From Caulobacter sp. FWC2 (lineage in GTDB: Bacteria > Pseudomonadota > Alphaproteobacteria > Caulobacterales > Caulobacteraceae), in NCBI RefSeq assembly GCF_002742625.1, contig NZ_PEBF01000001.1, positions 1,798,001-1,862,000 on the forward strand: a DNA stretch of 64,000 bases, read 5' to 3'. A model generated the notes under the pieces. It was not told where the DNA came from. It was given only the letters and a program-made list of their open reading frames with translations, and searched no databases. Positions within the stretch are counted from its first letter, which is position 1. Each line of letters opens with the position of its first letter. The position numbers and the translations under genes are program-made. Below, one piece after another: positions 17,464 through 25,110 of this stretch.

Positions 17464-18776
17464 GCCTTCGTCGGCGTCGTCGCCGCGCGGAGGTCGTCCT
17501 CCAGCATCCACAACCGGTCCTGGCCCCAGTGCGCCGCGTGACCCCGGACCCGGAAGGTCGGCGCGCCCCAAAGGCCGGCGTCCAGCAGCGCGGCGCGGTT
17601 GGCCTCGACGCGGTCGCGCCAGCTGTCGTCGGCAAGGGCCGCAGCGGTCTGGGCGTCGGTGAGGCCGGCGCGGCGGGCGGCGGCGTAGAGACCGCCATCC
17701 TCGGCCAAGGCCAGGCCGTCGGCGAAGGCGGCCTTCAGGCCCGACTCGGCGAATTCTTCGCCCAGGCCCAGGTCGATCGCGTGGTGCAGCACCGCCAAGG
17801 CTCGCTCGGCCCCGGCCCCCACGGGATCGACGATCTTGCCGAACGGCAGCCCCAGGCGCTCGGCCTCGCGCTTGCAGTCCAGGGCGATATACACGGTCTT
17901 CACCTGGGGCACGGCCAGTCCCCGCATGACCATCGGCAGGATCGGCCGCAGTTGCAGCGTCGCGCCATGGGCTCGGGCCAGTTGGCGGATACGCGGTAGG
18001 ACCAGCCAGGAGTACGGACTGCGGAACGAGAACCAGACCTCGATCGTCGCCGTGGACGCGTCGGGCGCCGCCAGCAGGGTCGGCTCCTGGGCCGGAGCCA
18101 GCCGCGGGGTTCCGGGCTCGCGGTCCAGGCCGCGCGCCGCGAGGCGGGCCTCCAGATGGCCCAGGCGATCGACGCCCCAGAACCATTCGCCCTCGAAGTG
18201 GAACATACCGCCCAGATAGTGGCCCAACCGCGCGCGCCGCTGCCGGCTGAAGGTCAGCAGGTCGTCGCAGAGGTCCGGGTCCTGGCCGCTGGTCCAGGCG
18301 GCCATGCCGGCCAGGGTCTTGGTGTCGCCCGACCACAGCGCCGCGCCGGCCGCCGAGGCGAGCTCCTCGAACCGTCCGCGCTCGATCGCGTCGGCCAGCA
18401 CCACCTGCAGGCGGCGCACATCCTCGTCCGAGGGCAACTGGGCGTTGGCGGGGAAGCCGACGCCTCTGGCCTGGGCCAGGCGGGCGGCGTCGCGCAGGCC
18501 GTACGCGCGCAGGCGCTCGCGGTCCGGGGCTGCGGAGTCCTCGGGCGGCGGGACCAGATAGGGATCGATCTCCACGCCGTAGCGGGCGCGCAGGCGCGGC
18601 AGCATCTGCACCGCCAGGTGCGAATAGGGATCGTCGGCCTGGTGAAAATAGCGGACGGTCGGGCGCTCGCCGCGGAGTCGGGCGGAGACGGCGGCCAGGT
18701 CGCGGGCCATCCGGCGGCGCGCCGGGCTGGTCAGGACGGTGGTCACGCTTCGCATGATGTGGGTGCGCAGGGACAT
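17436..18776 (-). CDS. Tandem-domain DsbA/2-hydroxychromene-2-carboxylate isomerase-like protein
   Basis: 446 residues from ATG 18776. Two thioredoxin-like DsbA/HCCA-isomerase domains lie in tandem: domain 1 about 35-230 (VRYFHQADDPYSHLAVQMLPRL) and domain 2 about 245-440 (IEVWFSFRSPYSWLVLPRI). Both keep the S-P/D-P-Y-S signature in the active-site position and neither has CxxC, so this is the glutathione-dependent isomerase branch and not a disulfide oxidase. HCCA isomerases act in naphthalene-type aromatic degradation. A fused pair is unusual, since the enzymes are normally about 200-residue homodimers. It diverges from the sulfatase over an operator-like spacer. Confidence 0.82.
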   Translation of the reverse strand: MSLRTHIMRSVTTVLTSPARRRMARDLAAVSARLRGERPTVRYFHQADDPYSHLAVQMLPRLRARYGVEIDPYLVPPPEDSAAPDRERLRAYGLRDAARLAQARGVGFPANAQLPSDEDVRRLQVVLADAIERGRFEELASAAGAALWSGDTKTLAGMAAWTSGQDPDLCDDLLTFSRQRRARLGHYLGGMFHFEGEWFWGVDRLGHLEARLAARGLDREPGTPRLAPAQEPTLLAAPDASTATIEVWFSFRSPYSWLVLPRIRQLARAHGATLQLRPILPMVMRGLAVPQVKTVYIALDCKREAERLGLPFGKIVDPVGAGAERALAVLHHAIDLGLGEEFAESGLKAAFADGLALAEDGGLYAAARRAGLTDAQTAAALADDSWRDRVEANRAALLDAGLWGAPTFRVRGHAAHWGQDRLWMLEDDLRAATTPTKAYAPNGLSG

Positions 18777-18804
18777 GGTGACGGCCTCCCAACAGTCGGG
18801 TGCA

Positions 18805-18832
18805 TGACATCTAGCGGCACGATGAATGTCAA
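18805..18832 (-). promoter_or_regulatory. Divergent promoter/operator between isomerase and sulfatase
   Basis: On the minus strand a -35-like TTGACA (18832-18827) is followed 6 nt later by GTGCC (18820-18816); 17 nt after TTGACA comes TGTCAT. A hyphenated inverted repeat TGACAT (18805-18810) / ATGTCA (18826-18831) spans the site. The same TTGACA-N6-GTGCC arrangement occurs at 22958-22974, so a shared regulator is plausible. Confidence 0.45.
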
Positions 18833-18867
18833 TATATGCTCCGGTGAACGATAAGAGGGAGGCGCGC

Positions 18868-20520
18868 ATGAAGGCCTGGAAGCTGTTCACGGGGATCGTC
18901 GTGGTGCTGGTCGCGGCCGGCGCGGCGGCCTGGCATTTCCGCTTCGACCTGATCATCATGCTCGCCCGCGCCAAGCAGCCGAAGATCGAGGCCAACCACG
19001 CGGTGACCTGGGCGCAAGGCCCGGTCGCGACGCCGGCCGGGCAGCGGCCCCCGAACGTGGTGTTCATCCTGGCCGACGACCTGGGTTACAACGACATCAC
19101 CTTGAACGGCGGCGGCGTCGCCGGCGGGGCCGTGCCGACCCCGGCGATCGACTCGATCGCCCACCAGGGCGTCACCTTCGCCAACGGCTACAGCGGCAAC
19201 GCCACCTGCGCCCCATCACGCGCGGCGATCATGACCGGCCGCTACGCCACCCGTTTCGGCTTTGAGTTCACGCCCACGCCGGTGGCCTTCTCACGCGTCG
19301 TCGGCGGCCATCAGGGCGACCCGCTGCACCCCTCGCACTTCAACAAGGACGAGGTGAAGAACACGCCCAAGGACGACAATACCGAGGCCGTGCCCTCGAC
19401 CGAGATCACCATCGCCGAAGCCCTGAAGACCCGCGGCTATCACACCGTCCATCTGGGCAAGTGGCACCTGGGCGGCGCCAAGGGCTCGCGGCCCGAAGAC
19501 CAGGGCTTCGACGAGAGCCTGGGCTTCATGGCCGGCGCCTCGCTGTTCGCGCCCGTCGGCGACCCGTCGGTCGAGGAGTCGCGCCAGGATTGGGATCCGA
19601 TCGACAAGTTCCTGTGGGGCGCTCTGCCGTTCGCCGTGCAGTACAACGGCTCGACGATGTTCAACCCTTCGACCTACATGACCGACTACCTGACGGATGA
19701 GGCGATCAAGTCGATCGACGCCAACCGGAATCGGCCGTTCTTTATGTACCTGGCCTACAACGCCGTCCACACGCCGCTACAGGCGCCCAAGGCCGACTAC
19801 GACGCCCTGCCGCAGATCAAGGATCACCGCCTGCGCGTCTATGGCGCCATGGTCCGCAACCTGGACCGCAATGTCGGCCGGGTGCTGCAGGCGCTGAAGG
19901 ACAAGGGGCTGGACGACAACACCCTGGTGATCTTCACCTCCGACAACGGCGGGGCCAACTATATCGGCCTGCCCGACATCAACCGGCCGTATCGCGGCTG
20001 GAAGGCGACCTTCTTCGAGGGCGGCATCCACGTGCCGTTCCTCCTGCGCTGGCCGGGCCAATTGCCGGCGGGCGCGGTCTATCGCAGTCCTGTCGGCCAC
20101 GTGGACATCTTCGCCACAGCGGCTGGCGCGGCCGGCGCGACCCCGCCGAAAGACCGCGTGATCGACGGCGTCGACCTCGTGCCGTTCGTGAAGGGCAAGG
20201 CCAGCGGCGACCCGCACAAGGCCATGTACTGGCGCTCGGGCCGCTACAAGACGGTGATGGCCGGCGGCTGGAAGCTGCAGGTGGCGCAGGAGCCGAACAA
20301 GGCCTGGCTGTTCGATCTCAACACCGACCCGACGGAGCGCCGCGACCTTGCCAAGACACGACCGGAGAAGCTCAAGGAGATGCAGGCGATCCTGGCCCAG
20401 CTGGACAGCCAGATGGTCAAGCCCGCCTGGCCCTCGCTGATCTCCGGCGCCTTCTATATCGACCATCCGGGCGGTCAGAAGGCCAAGGCCAGCGACGAGT
20501 ACGTCTATTGGGACAACTGA
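18868..20520 (+). CDS. Membrane-anchored Cys-type sulfatase
   Basis: 550 residues from ATG 18868, chosen for its AGGGAGG ribosome-binding site 7 nt upstream. An N-terminal hydrophobic anchor (about 6-24) precedes a sulfatase domain: metal Asp pair in VVFILADDLGYND (about 64-76), the formylglycine site CAPSR within ATCAPSRAAIMTGR (about 113), GKWHLGG (about 205) and TSDNGG (about 360). The Cys must be oxidised to formylglycine, and the maturing enzyme is encoded by the next, overlapping gene. The catalytic domain should face the periplasm. The substrate (aryl or carbohydrate sulfate) is unknown. Confidence 0.92.
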   Translation: MKAWKLFTGIVVVLVAAGAAAWHFRFDLIIMLARAKQPKIEANHAVTWAQGPVATPAGQRPPNVVFILADDLGYNDITLNGGGVAGGAVPTPAIDSIAHQGVTFANGYSGNATCAPSRAAIMTGRYATRFGFEFTPTPVAFSRVVGGHQGDPLHPSHFNKDEVKNTPKDDNTEAVPSTEITIAEALKTRGYHTVHLGKWHLGGAKGSRPEDQGFDESLGFMAGASLFAPVGDPSVEESRQDWDPIDKFLWGALPFAVQYNGSTMFNPSTYMTDYLTDEAIKSIDANRNRPFFMYLAYNAVHTPLQAPKADYDALPQIKDHRLRVYGAMVRNLDRNVGRVLQALKDKGLDDNTLVIFTSDNGGANYIGLPDINRPYRGWKATFFEGGIHVPFLLRWPGQLPAGAVYRSPVGHVDIFATAAGAAGATPPKDRVIDGVDLVPFVKGKASGDPHKAMYWRSGRYKTVMAGGWKLQVAQEPNKAWLFDLNTDPTERRDLAKTRPEKLKEMQAILAQLDSQMVKPAWPSLISGAFYIDHPGGQKAKASDEYVYWDN

Positions 20521-21518
20521 GGGCGCTTTCCGTTGTCGCGGTCCTGGCGCTGGCGGCATGCAAGCCGGCGCCGAAGGCCTGCCTGACGGATCTGCCCATC
20601 GCCGATCCCGCGCATCGCACGGCCGGCATGGTCCGCATCGCGGGTGGCGAGTTCTCCATGGGCGCGGCGCCGCTGCGGCCGGAGGAGGGGCCTCCGCAGG
20701 CCGTGAAGGTCGCGCCGTTCTGGATCGACCGCACGGAAGTCACCAACGCCGCCTTCGCGCGGTTCGTCGCTGCCACGGGCTACCGCACCCTGGCCGAACG
20801 ACCGCTCGACCCCGCGCGCTACGCCCAGCTGTCGGCGGCGCAGCGGCGTCCGGCCTCGCTCGTCTTCGTGGGGGCGAAGGGGGCGAGGTCGGACGATCCC
20901 TCGCAATGGTGGCGGGTGATCCCGGGCGCCGACTGGCGGCATCCGGACGGTCCGCGCTCGAACATCCGGGGTCGCGAGGCCTGGCCGGTGGTCCATATCG
21001 GCTGGGAGGACGCCATGGCCTACGCCAAGTGGCTGGGTCGCGACCTGCCGACCGAGGCCGAGTGGGAATACGCCGCGCGGGGCGGGCTCATCGGCAAGCG
21101 CTACGCCTGGGGCGACCAGCCGGCGGACCCGCAGCATCCGCGCGCCAACACCTGGCAGGGCGTCTTCCCGGTCCAGGATCTGGGCAGCGACGGCTACAAG
21201 GCGCAGGCCGCGCCGGTCGGCTGCTATCCGCCCAACGGCTATGGCCTCGTGGACATGGCCGGCAATGTCTGGGAGTGGACCAAGGACTGGTTCAAGCCCG
21301 GCCTGGAGGTCGCCAGCGTCATCGAATCCGGCGGTCCGCCGGAGATCCGCGCCCTCGACCCCAGCGAGCCGAACACGCCCAAGCACGTGGTCAAGGGCGG
21401 CTCGTTCCTGTGCGCCGACGACTACTGCTTCCGCTACCGCCCGGCGGCCCGCACGCCCGGACCGCCCGACGGCGGGGCCTCGCACGTCGGTTTCAGGACG
21501 GTGTACCGCGCGCCGTAG
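20508..21518 (+). CDS. Formylglycine-generating enzyme with lipoprotein signal
   Basis: 336 residues from TTG 20508, which overlaps the sulfatase by 13 bp. Residues 1-18 form a signal ending in the lipobox LAAC (Cys18). The rest is an FGE-sulfatase (SUMF1) domain: MVRIAGGEFSMG (about 42), GRDLPTEAEWEYAARGG (about 180), GLVDMAGNVWEWTKDW (about 245) and the copper/active-site pair in GGSFLCADDYCFRYR (Cys spacing of five, as in aerobic FGE). It should oxidise the CAPSR cysteine of the neighbouring sulfatase. A lipoprotein FGE would work outside the cytoplasm, unlike typical bacterial FGEs. Confidence 0.88.
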   Translation: MGQLRALSVVAVLALAACKPAPKACLTDLPIADPAHRTAGMVRIAGGEFSMGAAPLRPEEGPPQAVKVAPFWIDRTEVTNAAFARFVAATGYRTLAERPLDPARYAQLSAAQRRPASLVFVGAKGARSDDPSQWWRVIPGADWRHPDGPRSNIRGREAWPVVHIGWEDAMAYAKWLGRDLPTEAEWEYAARGGLIGKRYAWGDQPADPQHPRANTWQGVFPVQDLGSDGYKAQAAPVGCYPPNGYGLVDMAGNVWEWTKDWFKPGLEVASVIESGGPPEIRALDPSEPNTPKHVVKGGSFLCADDYCFRYRPAARTPGPPDGGASHVGFRTVYRAP

Positions 21519-21540
21519 GGTTTGAGGTCGGATCTAATTC

Positions 21541-21579
21541 CTTGTCATCCCGGACAGCCTCTGCTTCCGGGATGACAAG
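21541..21579. repeat. Inverted-repeat intergenic element (bidirectional terminator candidate)
   Basis: Perfect 14-bp arms CTTGTCATCCCGGA (21541-21554) and its complement (21566-21579) surround an 11-nt loop, in the 70-bp gap between the convergent FGE and DUF1330 genes. GTCATCCCGG palindromes of this sort recur in alphaproteobacterial intergenic DNA. It lacks a long T-run. Confidence 0.75.
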
Positions 21580-21588
21580 TTAGCTGCT

Positions 21589-22005
21589 CTAGATGCCGGG
21601 GGCCGGCTTGGTGCGGATGTTCAGCTGTCCGGCCAGGCCCGCCTTGCGGTGGTGTTCTATGGCGTGCATTTCCGGAGACAGGGCCATCTTCTGGAAGGCG
21701 GCCAGGGACGGGTATTCGGCCAGGGCGACCGCATCCCACATCTCCTCGACCTCGCCGATCATCAGGCCGGTGACCGGGCCGCTGTAGCGGATCTGACCGC
21801 CGAGTTCCCTGACCAGCTTGGCGACCTCTACGCCGTAACGGTTATAGGCTTCGCGACCGCTTAGGTCCGGTTCGGAGCCGTCCTCGTACTGGGCCTTGTC
21901 GTGGAACTTCAGCAGGTTGACCATCACGAACGGCCCGTCCTCGGGAGCGCCGAAGAACTCTTGGAACTGCTCGGGCGAGGGAAAGACCTGATTGACGACG
22001 TTCAT
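21589..22005 (-). CDS. DUF1330 domain protein
   Basis: 138 residues of the dimeric alpha/beta-barrel DUF1330 type: [14 protein letters not shown] (about 25-38), [35 protein letters not shown] (about 84-107) and a closing His pair. The start ATG overlaps the dhmA stop (ATGA), so it is translated with the haloalkane dehalogenase. Members of this fold often act as small isomerases, oxygenase-like or dechlorinating accessory proteins, but no reaction can be assigned. The length is longer than the usual 95-110 residues. Confidence 0.83.
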   Translation of the reverse strand: MNVVNQVFPSPEQFQEFFGAPEDGPFVMVNLLKFHDKAQYEDGSEPDLSGREAYNRYGVEVAKLVRELGGQIRYSGPVTGLMIGEVEEMWDAVALAEYPSLAAFQKMALSPEMHAIEHHRKAGLAGQLNIRTKPAPGI

Positions 22006-22922
22006 TCGGCGATCTCCTTTTGCGTCAGGCTGGCGACGAGGCCATCGAGCAGGGCCGCGATTTCGCCGGGGCTGTCTTCCTGCACGAAGTGGCCGCCTTT
22101 CAGCGTCGTGTGAGCAGCGGTCCTGGCGCCCGGCACGCGGGACTGGAACACCGCTTCGCCACCACGGGTGATCGCGTCGGCGTCGCTGAAGGCGGTGATG
22201 AACGGCTTGTCGAACGTCTCCAGCACCGCCCAGGCGGCCTTGTTCTCGGCCACCGAGGCGTGCTCGGGCGTGATCGGCACCAGGGCCGGAAAGATCCGCG
22301 CGCCTTCCTTGTAGGTCTCGTCGGGGAAGGGAGCTTCATAGGCCGCGCGCTCGGCGTCGGAGAGGTCGCGCGCCGTGCCGCCGTTCAGGATGAAGCCGAT
22401 GGGCAGTTCCGGAACGTTCTGGCTGAAGTTCAGCCAGGCTTCGAAGCCCTCGCTCTTGCCCGAGCCGACCGGAAGGCCGGTGTTGGAGACGACCACGGCC
22501 GAGAAGCGCTCCGGGAACGCCGCCACCAAGCGCAGGCCGATCAGGCCGCCCCAGTCCTGGCAGAACAGGACGATGTCCTTGAGGTCGTTGCGGACCAGCC
22601 ACTCGCTCATCCAGGCTACGTGCCGCTCGTACGTGTAGTCGGAGCGCTTGGCGGGCTTGTCCGAACGGCCGAAGCCGACCAGATCCGGCGCGATCGCCCG
22701 ACGGCCGCGCGCCGACAGGTCGGCGATGACCTTGCGATACAGATAGGCCCATGAGGGCTCGCCGTGCATCAGCAGGATCGGCCGCTGATCCTTGGGGCCT
22801 TCGTCGACATGGTGGATGCGCAGGGCGGTTCCGTCGGCGTCCGCCACCGCCGTGTAGTGGGGAAGATAAGGCCAGTCGGCCAGGCCCTCGAACCGTTCGT
22901 CCGGCGTGCGCAACACGTCCAT
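22002..22922 (-). CDS. dhmA: Haloalkane dehalogenase
   Basis: 306 residues from ATG 22922. Alpha/beta hydrolase with [14 protein letters not shown] (about 50-63, oxyanion Glu/Trp), the nucleophile Asp123 in FCQDWGG, a catalytic acid in the FSDAD region (about 250) and the base His in KGGHFVQED (about 280). This is the HLD-I type. The sequence closely matches my recollection of the C. crescentus DhmA protein, including its first 16 residues. It converts haloalkanes to alcohols by a water-hydrolysed ester intermediate. It is first in a two-gene operon with DUF1330 and diverges from the MBL-fold hydrolase across an operator-like palindrome. Confidence 0.93.
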   Translation of the reverse strand: MDVLRTPDERFEGLADWPYLPHYTAVADADGTALRIHHVDEGPKDQRPILLMHGEPSWAYLYRKVIADLSARGRRAIAPDLVGFGRSDKPAKRSDYTYERHVAWMSEWLVRNDLKDIVLFCQDWGGLIGLRLVAAFPERFSAVVVSNTGLPVGSGKSEGFEAWLNFSQNVPELPIGFILNGGTARDLSDAERAAYEAPFPDETYKEGARIFPALVPITPEHASVAENKAAWAVLETFDKPFITAFSDADAITRGGEAVFQSRVPGARTAAHTTLKGGHFVQEDSPGEIAALLDGLVASLTQKEIAE

Positions 22923-22957
22923 TTCGTTCTCCCTCGACACCGCTTGGCGGATTTCTA

Positions 22958-22975
22958 TTGACACTATGAGTGCCA
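22958..22975 (+). promoter_or_regulatory. TetR-type operator in the dhmA/MBL divergent promoter
   Basis: TGACACT (22959-22965), a 3-nt spacer ATG, then AGTGCCA (22969-22975): an inverted repeat with one mismatch, and the TTGACA within it can serve as a -35 for the plus strand. TetR regulators commonly bind such TGACACT/AGTGTCA palindromes, and a TetR gene lies 1.2 kb downstream at 24151. The regulator assignment is inference. Confidence 0.5.
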
Positions 22976-23011
22976 TTATGGCGCTACTGGGTCAAGTTCT
23001 GGGAGGAACAT

Positions 23012-24109
23012 ATGCGCAAGGTCTGGATCGGGTTGGGCGCCGTGGCGGGCGTGGTCGCCATCGCCTTGGGTGGGGCGTGGCTGTTCCGGGCGCAGCTTGC
23101 CGAGGCGGGCATGCGCAAGCTCTATGAGACGGCCCTGGCGACCGATCCGCTGGCCGAGCTGCCGGACGGCCTGCACGTGGGCCTCTGTGGTTCGGGCGCG
23201 CCGATGCCGGATCCGACGCGGGCGGGACCGTGCGTGGCGGTCGTGGCGGGCAAGGACCTGTTCGTCGTCGACTCCGGCTCGGGCTCGACCCGCAACATGC
23301 TGCTGATGAACCTGCCGCCGCCCCGCCTGAGCGCGGCGTTCGTCACCCACTATCATTCCGACCATATCGCCGACCTGGGCGAGCTGATGCTGCAGCGCTG
23401 GGGCGGCGGGGCCGCGCACGCGCCGCTGCCGATCTACGGACCGCCGGGCCTGGACCAGGTGGTGAAGGGCTTCCAGGACGCCTACACCCTGGATCGCGGC
23501 TACCGCACCGCCCACCACGGCGAAGCCGTCATGCCGCCCTCGGGCTTCGGCGCGGTCACGCACGTCTTCACCGCCGATCCGAACGGTCCCGACGTGCTGG
23601 TGCTGGAAAAGCCGGGCCTGAAGGTCTGGGCCTTCCCGGTCAAACACGACCCGGTCCATCCGGCCGTCGCCTATCGCTTCGAATACAAGGGCCGCACGGC
23701 CGTGATCAGCGGCGACACCGGGCCGTCCGAACGTTTGGTCAAGGCGGCCAAGGGCGTCGATCTGCTGGTCCACGAAGGCCTGTCGCCGAACCTGGTGGCG
23801 ATCCAGGCGGACGTGGCGAAGAAGGCCGGGCGCACGAACTACGCCCACATCTTCCACGACATTCTGGACTATCACACCGCGCCGGAGACGGTGGCCAGCG
23901 AGGCCAAGACGGCAGGGGTGAGGGAAGTGCTGTTCTACCACATCATCCCGCCGCTGCCGGTCCGGGCGCTGGAGGGGCCGTTCCTGGGTCGCTCGCGGGC
24001 GATCTTCGGCGGGCCGATGAAGGTGGGCCGCGACGGCGACTTCGCCAGCTTGCCGGCCGGCTCCACCGAGATCAAATGGTCCAACAGGCTCGACTTGCTG
24101 AAGCTTTGA
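23012..24109 (+). CDS. Metallo-beta-lactamase-fold hydrolase (RNase Z/arylsulfatase-like)
   Basis: 365 residues from ATG 23012 with GGGAGGA 5 nt upstream. An N-terminal signal/anchor (about 5-25) is followed by an MBL domain: VVDSGSGSTRN (about 86), the metal motif THYHSDHIAD (about 112-121), a His in PVKHDP (about 213), ISGDTGPS (about 233) and a last His in HIIPP (about 312). The layout resembles exported MBL-type arylsulfatases and RNase Z-like proteins of this superfamily; export excludes a tRNA-processing role. It diverges from dhmA and precedes a tetR gene. Confidence 0.82.
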   Translation: MRKVWIGLGAVAGVVAIALGGAWLFRAQLAEAGMRKLYETALATDPLAELPDGLHVGLCGSGAPMPDPTRAGPCVAVVAGKDLFVVDSGSGSTRNMLLMNLPPPRLSAAFVTHYHSDHIADLGELMLQRWGGGAAHAPLPIYGPPGLDQVVKGFQDAYTLDRGYRTAHHGEAVMPPSGFGAVTHVFTADPNGPDVLVLEKPGLKVWAFPVKHDPVHPAVAYRFEYKGRTAVISGDTGPSERLVKAAKGVDLLVHEGLSPNLVAIQADVAKKAGRTNYAHIFHDILDYHTAPETVASEAKTAGVREVLFYHIIPPLPVRALEGPFLGRSRAIFGGPMKVGRDGDFASLPAGSTEIKWSNRLDLLKL

Positions 24110-24150
24110 GGTGGTCGTCGGCGCGCCAGGGGTCTAAGCAAGGGCGATAG

Positions 24151-24798
24151 GTGGGAGTGCCCAGGGCCGTGAGTTCAGCCGCGCGCAATCTTCGTCCGGG
24201 AGTCGACGCCGCGCCCGAAGTCGCGATCGATGGTCGCCGCAGGCGCTCGCAGGACAGCCGCGCCCGCATCGTTCAGGCCATGCTGGAGCTGGTGCGCGAA
24301 GGCGGCGTCTCGCCGTCGGCAGAACTGGTCGCCGCCCGCGCCGAGGTCGGCCTTCGCACGGTCTTCCGCCACTTCAAGGACCTGGACAGCCTGTATAGCG
24401 AGATGTCGGCGGTGATCACCACCGAGCTGATGGCTCTGGTCCACACGCCGTTCAAGGGCGAGAGCTGGCGCGAGCGGGTGCTGGAGCTGGTCGAGCGCCG
24501 CGGCTGGGCCTACGAGAAGATCGCCCCGTTCAAGCGCGCCTCCGAGGTCCACCGCCACCAGTCGCCGTCCCTGGCCGTCGATAACGCCAAGATGGTGGAG
24601 ATCTCGCGCGAGATCCTGCGCGCCCAGTTGCCGGCCGAGCTGGCCAAGGACCGGATCCGGTTCGAGGCCATGGACCTGCTGTTGAGCTTCGACGCCTGGA
24701 ACCGGCTGCGCCGCGACCAGGACCTGTCGCCCAAGCGCGCCACCGAGGTGCTGCAGGTCGTTCTGGCCGGGCTGCTGGACGCGCCGGTCAAGGACTGA
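24151..24798 (+). CDS. TetR-family transcriptional regulator
   Basis: About 215 residues from GTG 24151. Helix-turn-helix at about 38-82: RIVQAMLELVREGG, then VAARAEVGLRTVFRHFKDLDSLY. The C-terminal ligand domain is all-helical with no recognised specificity. It follows the MBL hydrolase by 41 bp in the same direction and may regulate the dhmA/MBL divergon through the palindrome at 22959-22975; that link is inferred from proximity. The first 30 residues are poorly structured, so a start a few codons downstream is possible. Confidence 0.85.
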   Translation: MGVPRAVSSAARNLRPGVDAAPEVAIDGRRRRSQDSRARIVQAMLELVREGGVSPSAELVAARAEVGLRTVFRHFKDLDSLYSEMSAVITTELMALVHTPFKGESWRERVLELVERRGWAYEKIAPFKRASEVHRHQSPSLAVDNAKMVEISREILRAQLPAELAKDRIRFEAMDLLLSFDAWNRLRRDQDLSPKRATEVLQVVLAGLLDAPVKD

Positions 24799-25110
24799 GA
24801 TCTGGGTGGGGGGAGGAAGCGCCGGTCGAGGCTGCTCAATTCCCCGACCGGCAGGTACGCCAGCCGTAAGGGGCGAGCTGGCGTCCTCCGTTTGGTTGAC
24901 GTCGCGGCGGGCGCTTACCCCCAAGCCTGTCGTCAAAAATTTGTGTCGTCTGAGCCTTCACGTTCAAGCTTGCGGACGGGCTGCTGCCATAGACTGGCAG
25001 CAGATGAGGGACCACGCGGTTGTCACGGTGGCTGGGAACACCGAAGTTCTCGGAACGTTGTCGTCGATCGGGGCCTTGGCCCAGCGCCGCTTTAGCTCGC
25101 AGGAGCCACC
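24799..25110. other. 312-bp intergenic region with three inverted repeats
   Basis: No convincing gene. Three stem-loops: GCCGGTCG/CGACCGGC (24821-24828 and 24845-24852), CGCCAGC/GCTGGCG (24858-24864 and 24877-24883), and a perfect 9-bp repeat CTGCTGCCA-N5-TGGCAGCAG (24981-25003). The first two, just past the tetR stop, may end its transcript. The third lies 108 bp before the egtBD start and looks like an operator or leader hairpin. Confidence 0.6.

Noticed and set aside
18826..18868. ATG 18826 as the sulfatase start
   Set aside because: It lies in the promoter inverted repeat and lacks a ribosome-binding site; ATG 18868 has AGGGAGG and begins the membrane anchor.
20508..21518. EgtB-like role for the FGE-domain protein
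   Set aside because: It lacks the DinB iron-binding domain, has both FGE cysteines and overlaps a Cys-type sulfatase.
23012..24109. RNase Z (tRNA 3' processing) for the MBL-fold protein
   Set aside because: It has an N-terminal signal/anchor, so it is exported and cannot process tRNA.
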